Assembly: GCA_022703485.1 (NCBI GenBank)
Contig: JAKLDO010000013.1
Span: 1 to 47,881, forward strand
Reading direction: 5' to 3'
DNA length: 47,881 bases
Origin: a bacterium
Lineage (GTDB): Bacteria; UBP6; UBA1177
Below the pieces are notes generated by a model. That model saw only the letters and a program-made list of their open reading frames with translations. It was not told where the DNA came from and did no database searches. The translations under genes were made by a program, and so were the position numbers. Positions 43,361 through 47,881 of the stretch are shown here, piece by piece. Numbering within the stretch: the first letter of the stretch is position 1; each line of letters opens with the position of its first letter.

Positions 43361-44704
43361 ATGGTGAAAGAGATAATAAAACAGATGATCCTTGACTTTC
43401 AAAAGCAGAATATTGAGAACTTTATCAGAAGAGATTTTGATTTTTACAGGATTGAAAAAAAGGCAGATATATTCATTGGTGTAAGAAGGTGCGGCAAATC
43501 AACACTGATGACACAGATAATGTCTGATCTTATAAAAAATGGAGTAAAAAGAGAAAACATTCTTTTCATGAATTTTTTTGATGATCGAATCGCTGAACTC
43601 AGGAAAATCGGTCCGGCAGTAGTTACGGATGTATATTTTTCACTGTTTCCAGAAAAAAAAGGTGTTGAAAAAATATACTGTTTTTTTGATGAAATTCAGG
43701 AAACTGCAAACTGGGAAATGTTTGTTGAAAGAATTCTCCGGACTGAATTATGTGAAATTTATATAACCGGTTCTTCGGCAAAAATGCTTTCTTCTGAAAT
43801 TGCAACACAAATGAGAGGAAGGTCTCTGTCATACGAACTTTTCCCCTTTTCTTTCAAAGAGTTTCTTTCTTTTAAAAGTATACCTGCCGACAGTATGACA
43901 ACTAAAGAAAAGATGATACTTGCCAAAGCATTTGAAGAGTACTTTGAGAAAGGAGGATTCCCGGAAATTCTTGATCTTGCCCGAAATGAAAGAATAAGAA
44001 TTCATCAGGAATATTTCAGAAGCATAATTTTTCATGATATTGTTGAAAGATTCAATGTTTCAAATCCGCAGGCAGTCATAAACCTTGCGAATCGTCTATT
44101 AACATCGGTTTCATCACTGTATTCGATTAACCGTCTCCATGAATATTTAAGATCTATAGGTTTCAAAACGCAGAAAGATTTTGTTTCAACCGCTTTAGGG
44201 TGGTTTGAAGACTGTTATTTTCTTTTTTCTGTTCAGTTATTTGACAGATCTTTTACAAAAAGAAATGTAAATATGAAAAAAATATATTGTGTTGATCACG
44301 GGTTGGTCGATTCAGTTGATCCGAATGTATCTGAAAAAAAAGGATATCTTCTCGAAAATTTAATATTTTCAACGATTAGAAGAAGCTCGAGTGCGATTTA
44401 TTATTATAAAACTGCATCTGGAAAGGAAGTTGATTTCTGCTGGATAGACAGAGCTGGAAAAAAGAATCTTGTTCAGGTTTCATTTGATCTTAAAGATGAA
44501 AAGACAAAAAAAAGAGAAGTTTCAGCACTTTTTGAGGCAATGGGTGAAATCGATGAAAAAAGTGCAACGCTTATAGCGATGAATGAATCAGGTGTGATAA
44601 AATCTGAAGACAGAACAATTAAAATAGTTCCTGCGTGGGAATATCTGATTAATTTTGAATATCCCGAAAAAAGTGTGTTTCAGATAAAAGATCTTACACT
44701 GTAA
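43361..44704 (+). CDS. AAA_14/DUF4143-type ATPase
   Basis: A 447-residue ATPase; ATG 43361 has GGAGG six bases upstream. Walker A is GVRRCGKST (40-48), Walker B is IYCFFDEIQE (Asp110-Glu111), and ITGSSAKMLSSEIATQMRGR is the sensor/arginine region of this family. The C-terminal DUF4143 half (KKGYLLENLIFSTIRRSSSA, YYKTASGKEVDFCWI, LVQVSFDL) resembles a PD-(D/E)XK-like nuclease fold (E...EVDF...Q). These proteins are frequent solitary accessory genes in anaerobes; their role is unknown. It interrupts the bio operon, is more AT-rich than its neighbours, and was probably acquired. Confidence 0.88.
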   Translation: MVKEIIKQMILDFQKQNIENFIRRDFDFYRIEKKADIFIGVRRCGKSTLMTQIMSDLIKNGVKRENILFMNFFDDRIAELRKIGPAVVTDVYFSLFPEKKGVEKIYCFFDEIQETANWEMFVERILRTELCEIYITGSSAKMLSSEIATQMRGRSLSYELFPFSFKEFLSFKSIPADSMTTKEKMILAKAFEEYFEKGGFPEILDLARNERIRIHQEYFRSIIFHDIVERFNVSNPQAVINLANRLLTSVSSLYSINRLHEYLRSIGFKTQKDFVSTALGWFEDCYFLFSVQLFDRSFTKRNVNMKKIYCVDHGLVDSVDPNVSEKKGYLLENLIFSTIRRSSSAIYYYKTASGKEVDFCWIDRAGKKNLVQVSFDLKDEKTKKREVSALFEAMGEIDEKSATLIAMNESGVIKSEDRTIKIVPAWEYLINFEYPEKSVFQIKDLTL

Positions 44705-44773
44705 AATTATAACCGTACTAAAGAAGATATCTGTGAAATCCATCGGCATTTTTGTTCACTTTTTTCAATATCC

Positions 44774-44801
44774 TTGACAAAAACGACTTGCGGTGGATAT
44801 T
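44774..44801 (+). promoter_or_regulatory. Secondary bio promoter before bioG
   Basis: TTGACA (44774-44779), a 16-bp spacer and GATATT (44796-44801). Like the bioA promoter, it is followed by a CTTT..GC.GGT, T7, TCAGG leader down to the ribosome site. It could restore expression of bioG-C-D downstream of the ATPase insertion. Confidence 0.5.
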
Positions 44802-44835
44802 CCTTTGCAGGTATTTTTTTGTCAGGCGGGATGAA

Positions 44836-45498
44836 ATGAAACTTTCATGGCTCAATAATTCAGGAAATGAAGATCTGATAGTTTTCTTTTCCGGCTGGAG
44901 CGTTGAGCCTGAGCATCTGAGTTTTCTGAGAACAGACGGTTTCGATGTTGCAATGCTTCATTCATATGATTCCTTTGAACTGCCTGAAATTAATACTGAA
45001 AAATATAAAAATGTGACAGTGGCCGCTTTTTCATTCGGAGTATTTATAGCGAGCGTCTCCTTGAAAGGAAAAAATATATCAAAAGAGAATTTTGCTGTAA
45101 ACGGCACATTTAAACCTGTTGATAACAGTTACGGTATCAGAAAAATGGTGTTTGAAAAAACGCTTTCAGGTCTGAATGACGAAACTTTCAGACAGTTCAA
45201 AAGAAATATGTTCGATGATGATGCCGGGTTTGAGAGGTTTGAAAATTCCTTTAAAACGGCGGAAACCGTTGCCGGACTTAAAAAAGAGCTTGAATTCATT
45301 CAGAATAATCTTGGCAAGCCTGTTGCGGACAATAATATGTTCGGCAAAGTGCTGATATCTTCGAATGACAGAATAATGCCTGCGAGAAATCAGATCGAAT
45401 TCTGGAAAAACTGCAAAAATGAAATAATGGAATCCGGGCATTTTCCTTTTTATAAATTTGAAAGCTGGAGCGGATTGATAGAGTTATGCAGAAAATAA
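44836..45498 (+). CDS. bioG: Pimeloyl-ACP methyl ester esterase (DUF452 type)
   Basis: A 220-residue alpha/beta hydrolase of the BioG/DUF452 family, which removes the methyl group from pimeloyl-ACP methyl ester after chain elongation. MKLSWLNNSGNEDLIVFFSG is the characteristic opening, FFSGWSVEP follows, and VAAFSFGVFIASV holds the nucleophile Ser. The C-terminal EIMESGHFPFYKF supplies the His. ATG 44836 follows GGCGGG; the longer frame from 44752 runs over the promoter. It overlaps bioC by 13 bp. BioG replaces BioH here, paired with BioC as in many bacteria. Confidence 0.9.
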   Translation: MKLSWLNNSGNEDLIVFFSGWSVEPEHLSFLRTDGFDVAMLHSYDSFELPEINTEKYKNVTVAAFSFGVFIASVSLKGKNISKENFAVNGTFKPVDNSYGIRKMVFEKTLSGLNDETFRQFKRNMFDDDAGFERFENSFKTAETVAGLKKELEFIQNNLGKPVADNNMFGKVLISSNDRIMPARNQIEFWKNCKNEIMESGHFPFYKFESWSGLIELCRK

Positions 45499-46238
45499 AT
45501 AAGGAAAATATTGGTAAAAGGTTCAAAAAAGCAACCGCCACTTACGATGAATATGCTGTGGTCCAGAAAATGATGGCCCAGGAACTTGTGTCAATGCTTA
45601 AAAATCACGGATTTTCCTCATTCGGTACAGTTTATGAGATTGGAACCGGAACAGGGATACTTACAAAGATAGTGTCGACTGAACTCAAGTATGAACAGCT
45701 TTTCTGCAATGATCTGTTCGGTGAATCATACAATTATATCAGTGGATTGTGTGATCGTAAGTGTTTTCTGGCCGGTGATGGGGAATCTGTTGAACTGATC
45801 CCTGGAAACACGGATCTGATAATTTCAAATGCCACTTTTCAATGGTTTGAAGATCTTCCTGAATTCCTGAAATGTTCTTCACAAAAGATCAGTAAAAACG
45901 GTGTAATAGCTTTTTCAACATTCGGAACTGCACAGTTTAAAGAGATCAGAGAGATCACGGGCAACGGACTTCATTATTTCACAAAGGATGAGCTTCTATC
46001 CCGTATCGGAAACTGTTTCGAGTTAGTCTATTTTGGTGAAACCCGGCAGGTGCTTCATTTCAGGACTTTCAGAGAAATACTTATACACATCAGCAGGACC
46101 GGTGTTGCAGGGGTCGGCGAAGAAAAGAACATTGAACTGAAGGAGTTTGCAAGATCATACACGGAAAAATTCTTTTCTGACGGAAATTACAGACTTACAT
46201 ACGATCCTCAGATATGGATATTAAGGAGAAAGCAATGA
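45486..46238 (+). CDS. bioC: Malonyl-ACP O-methyltransferase
   Basis: A 250-residue class I SAM-dependent methyltransferase that methylates the free carboxyl of malonyl-ACP to start pimelate synthesis. NIGKRFKKATATYDEYAVVQ is the BioC opening, VYEIGTGTGILTKIV is the SAM-binding motif I, and LIISNATFQWFEDLPEFL is the family's diagnostic N-A-x-x-Q-W motif. AFSTFGTAQFKEIREI also fits. The start overlaps the end of bioG by 13 bp and the stop overlaps bioD by four, so translation is coupled through the three genes. Confidence 0.93.
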   Translation: MQKINKENIGKRFKKATATYDEYAVVQKMMAQELVSMLKNHGFSSFGTVYEIGTGTGILTKIVSTELKYEQLFCNDLFGESYNYISGLCDRKCFLAGDGESVELIPGNTDLIISNATFQWFEDLPEFLKCSSQKISKNGVIAFSTFGTAQFKEIREITGNGLHYFTKDELLSRIGNCFELVYFGETRQVLHFRTFREILIHISRTGVAGVGEEKNIELKEFARSYTEKFFSDGNYRLTYDPQIWILRRKQ

Positions 46239-46909
46239 CTTTATTTTTTGTCACAGGAATTGATACTGAGATAGGGAAAACGATCGTGACCGGAAATATT
46301 GCAAAGTATCTTGCCTCTACAGGTGTTAAGGTTACGACTATGAAACCGGTTCAGACAGGATGCACAGGAATGGCGGAAGATATTGTCACACACAGATCAA
46401 TAATGGGTGTAGAACCTGATATTTATGATAAGAACATGATAACGGCGCCTGAGATATTTAAATTTCCTGCAAGTCCGCATCTTGCCGCAGAACTTGAGAG
46501 CAGAACGATAAGTTTTGAAAGAATAGACAAATGTATTCAGATACTTAATGAGAATTTTGAAGTTGTTCTGATCGAAGGTGCAGGGGGGATCTATGTTCCT
46601 TTGACCCGTGATTACACAACTCTTGATTTCGTGGCGGAAAGGAATCTGCCGGTGATAATCGTGTCCTCACCGAGATTAGGCAGTATAAATCACACAATGA
46701 TGACAGTTGAAATGCTTAAAAGCAGGAATATCAGGATCGCAGCCCTTGTCTATAACATGTATCCGCCGGAAAAAGAGAGCATCGCAACCGATTCGATCAA
46801 AATCATAAAGCACCTGTCGGAAAAACTCGGACTCAAATTTCCGGTTTTTATAAACCCGTTCATGGATAAAGAGTGCGGAAGCGTTGTTGAGTTCAAAGGA
46901 CTGATCTAA
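46235..46909 (+). CDS. bioD: ATP-dependent dethiobiotin synthetase
   Basis: A 224-residue enzyme that closes DAPA with CO2 and ATP to dethiobiotin. FFVTGIDTEIGKTIVTG is the P-loop (usual GTDTxVGKT), KPVQTG holds the catalytic Lys, and LIEGAGGIYVPLTRDYTTLD is the conserved second motif. AGGAG precedes ATG 46235, which overlaps the bioC stop (ATGA). The last steps of the pathway need bioB, which is not in this window. The gene converges on the lipoprotein at 46906 with a four-base overlap of the ends. Confidence 0.93.
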   Translation: MTLFFVTGIDTEIGKTIVTGNIAKYLASTGVKVTTMKPVQTGCTGMAEDIVTHRSIMGVEPDIYDKNMITAPEIFKFPASPHLAAELESRTISFERIDKCIQILNENFEVVLIEGAGGIYVPLTRDYTTLDFVAERNLPVIIVSSPRLGSINHTMMTVEMLKSRNIRIAALVYNMYPPEKESIATDSIKIIKHLSEKLGLKFPVFINPFMDKECGSVVEFKGLI

Positions 46910-47769
46910 GGTAGAACGCACTCAGCGTATCCGAAAGTATCTTCACATACCTGTCCGCCCCAGCAGTCAAGCCAGCCGTGGAAGGTATCTTCTGCTTCTA
47001 TACAGTTATCTTCAAAACATTCATTTTCGTAACCGAATCCACCGGTATGAAAACCTGATCTGCACTCATCGCAGTGGGTTCCCGTGTATCCTGCAACAGT
47101 ATCACAGTCGCATGTGGGGACTCCGTTTTTGATGTTGCAGTAATTCGCCGCTCCCCAGGCCATATCATTGCATTCATAAAGGGTACAGCTCTCAAGGCAG
47201 TTCCCGTCACCATCCATGTCCTGATAGAATGATTCGCACACACATTCAGGTGTTCCGCTTGTGTCATCACAGTATGAGTGTGTTCCGCATGTCAGAGTTC
47301 CGCAAGTTATGCCGGTATTGGTATCAGCATCAGGAGTTTCATCATCGGCAATGTCAGGATCAGGCGTTTCATCCGACTCCGTTAAAACTTCGTCGGACAA
47401 GTCATTATCGGCTGTTTCGTCTGGAGAATAGATATCAGGATCATTGATATTTTCATCCGGCTCTATTTCATCCGGAATTGTTTCATCAGCGGTTTCCTCA
47501 TCGTTCTTCTCGTCGTTCTTCTCGTCGTTCTTTTCTGTGTCATTTACTGCGGCACTGTCGTTCTGACTGCTGTCATTGACTGATTCATCCTGTTGAAGTG
47601 CAGTATCTTTGTCAGGAACACCGCTTTGAGGGTCAATGCAGATGCCGTCAACACATTCAAAACCGTTCTCACAGTCAAAGCTGTTGATACATCCGATCTC
47701 ATCTTCGACCGTGCATGAAAAAATAAAAGCCGGTATGAAAATCGCAATTGAGAGCATTTTCGAATTCAT
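46906..47769 (-). CDS. Acidic-linker lipoprotein with EGF-like modules
   Basis: A 287-residue predicted lipoprotein; ATG 47769 has GGGAGGG upstream, so the longer frame to 47790 is not used. The signal peptide ends at FIFSC (Cys19). A Cys-rich head (CINSFDCENGFECVDGIC) precedes a 100-residue Asp/Glu linker with EKND triplication (12-bp repeats at about 47501-47534) and the DLSDEVLTESDE segment shared with the lipase protein. Three EGF-like modules end the chain (CGTHSYCDDTSG ... CVCESF, CNIKNGVPTCDCDTVAGYTG, CDECRSGFHTGG). A surface-exposed binding role is inferred. Confidence 0.82.
   Translation of the reverse strand: MNSKMLSIAIFIPAFIFSCTVEDEIGCINSFDCENGFECVDGICIDPQSGVPDKDTALQQDESVNDSSQNDSAAVNDTEKNDEKNDEKNDEETADETIPDEIEPDENINDPDIYSPDETADNDLSDEVLTESDETPDPDIADDETPDADTNTGITCGTLTCGTHSYCDDTSGTPECVCESFYQDMDGDGNCLESCTLYECNDMAWGAANYCNIKNGVPTCDCDTVAGYTGTHCDECRSGFHTGGFGYENECFEDNCIEAEDTFHGWLDCWGGQVCEDTFGYAECVLP
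47369..47404 (-). repeat. 36-bp exact repeat in lipoprotein linker, copy 2
   Basis: Identical to 30908-30943 and in the same reading frame (DLSDEVLTESDE). The flanking linker sequence then diverges. Confidence 0.9.
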
Positions 47770-47850
47770 GATAACCCTCCCTTTAGACACACAGTTAAAT
47801 ATAACCAGTATGTGCTAATAAAGATGTCGCCTCAAACTTAGGAGGAAGGC

Positions 47851-47881
47851 ATGCCGTATTCGAGTTCGATCAAACGAGGAA
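47851..47881 (+). CDS. Start of a gene cut by the window end
   Basis: AGGAGGAAGGC stands directly before ATG 47851, giving MPYSSSIKRG to the window edge. The ribosome site is strong, but ten codons cannot be assigned to a family. Confidence 0.4.
   Translation, partial: MPYSSSIKRG

Noticed and set aside
47501..47534. Short tandem repeats that could suggest a CRISPR-like array
   Set aside because: They are 12-bp in-frame repeats encoding EKND in a lipoprotein linker, with no spacers.

Overview
The window is a gene-dense, AT-rich (roughly 40% GC by eye) stretch of chromosome from a Gram-negative, probably anaerobic bacterium. Evidence for this: many lipoproteins with long Asp/Glu-rich linkers after the lipobox, outer-membrane beta-barrel proteins, a two-ASKHA acyl-CoA-dehydratase-type activase, and a phosphate butyryl/acetyltransferase. 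A TIGR04551-like barrel protein and Cys-rich 'CGNGVVDE.EECD' repeats with EGF-like modules point to a deltaproteobacterial/Myxococcota-like lineage. That placement is inference; no rRNA or other marker gene is present. No tRNA, rRNA, CRISPR array, transposase or prophage was seen.

Layout. 1-2815: a truncated PEGA/DUF1566 protein, a PLD-type nuclease-like protein, and an orphan XRE antitoxin-like regulator with its own GTTAAC operator. 2928-5813: ftcD and an RlmI-like rRNA methyltransferase. 6350-5816 (minus): a Phd/RelE toxin-antitoxin pair. 13243-6437 (minus): a seven-gene envelope operon (charged helix protein, beta-barrel, FGE-fold lipoprotein, double-thioredoxin/CcdA-like membrane protein, second FGE-fold lipoprotein, DMT permease, acidic lipoprotein). 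14078-13316 (minus): DUF2892 protein and FMN reductase. 17129-14207 (minus): a dehydratase-type protein, then a lipoprotein serpin enclosed by a perfect 90-bp direct repeat. 17256-19207: a DUF6544-like protein, a conserved unknown protein and a small helical protein. 19442-22399: a restriction-modification cassette with two different adenine methyltransferases and one endonuclease. 25823-22488 (minus): the large activase. 25989-29478: tandem ACT protein, outer-membrane protein, Ptb and DUF493 protein. 31110-29485 (minus): a lipase-type lipoprotein. 31253-32323: a DUF3524 glycosyltransferase (tRNA-queuosine mannosyltransferase family). 32405-40423: PEGA protein, DUF3857/transglutaminase lipoprotein and three Cys-rich EGF lipoproteins, two of them tandem paralogues. 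40504-46909: biotin operon bioA-F-G-C-D, split by an AAA/DUF4143 ATPase. 47769-46906 (minus): an acidic EGF lipoprotein. A new gene begins at 47851.

How it fits together. Two broad themes dominate. One is a surface programme of acidic-linker lipoproteins that carry hydrolase, serpin, FGE-fold, EGF and transglutaminase domains, served by a thiol-redox membrane protein. The other is ordinary metabolism (biotin, folate/histidine, acyl-CoA chemistry). Inserted between them are small accessory cassettes: toxin-antitoxin, restriction-modification, the repeat-flanked serpin, and an ATPase inside the bio operon. Hand-found promoters mostly read TTGACW-like, a 16-bp spacer, then TANNNT.

The most unusual signals are the serpin cassette with its exact 90-bp duplication, the Trx-Trx-CcdA protein sandwiched between FGE-fold lipoproteins that lack one active-site cysteine, the bacterial queuosine-mannosyltransferase homologue, and the repeated bio leader flanking the ATPase insertion. 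I cannot claim a wholly new system from sequence alone.
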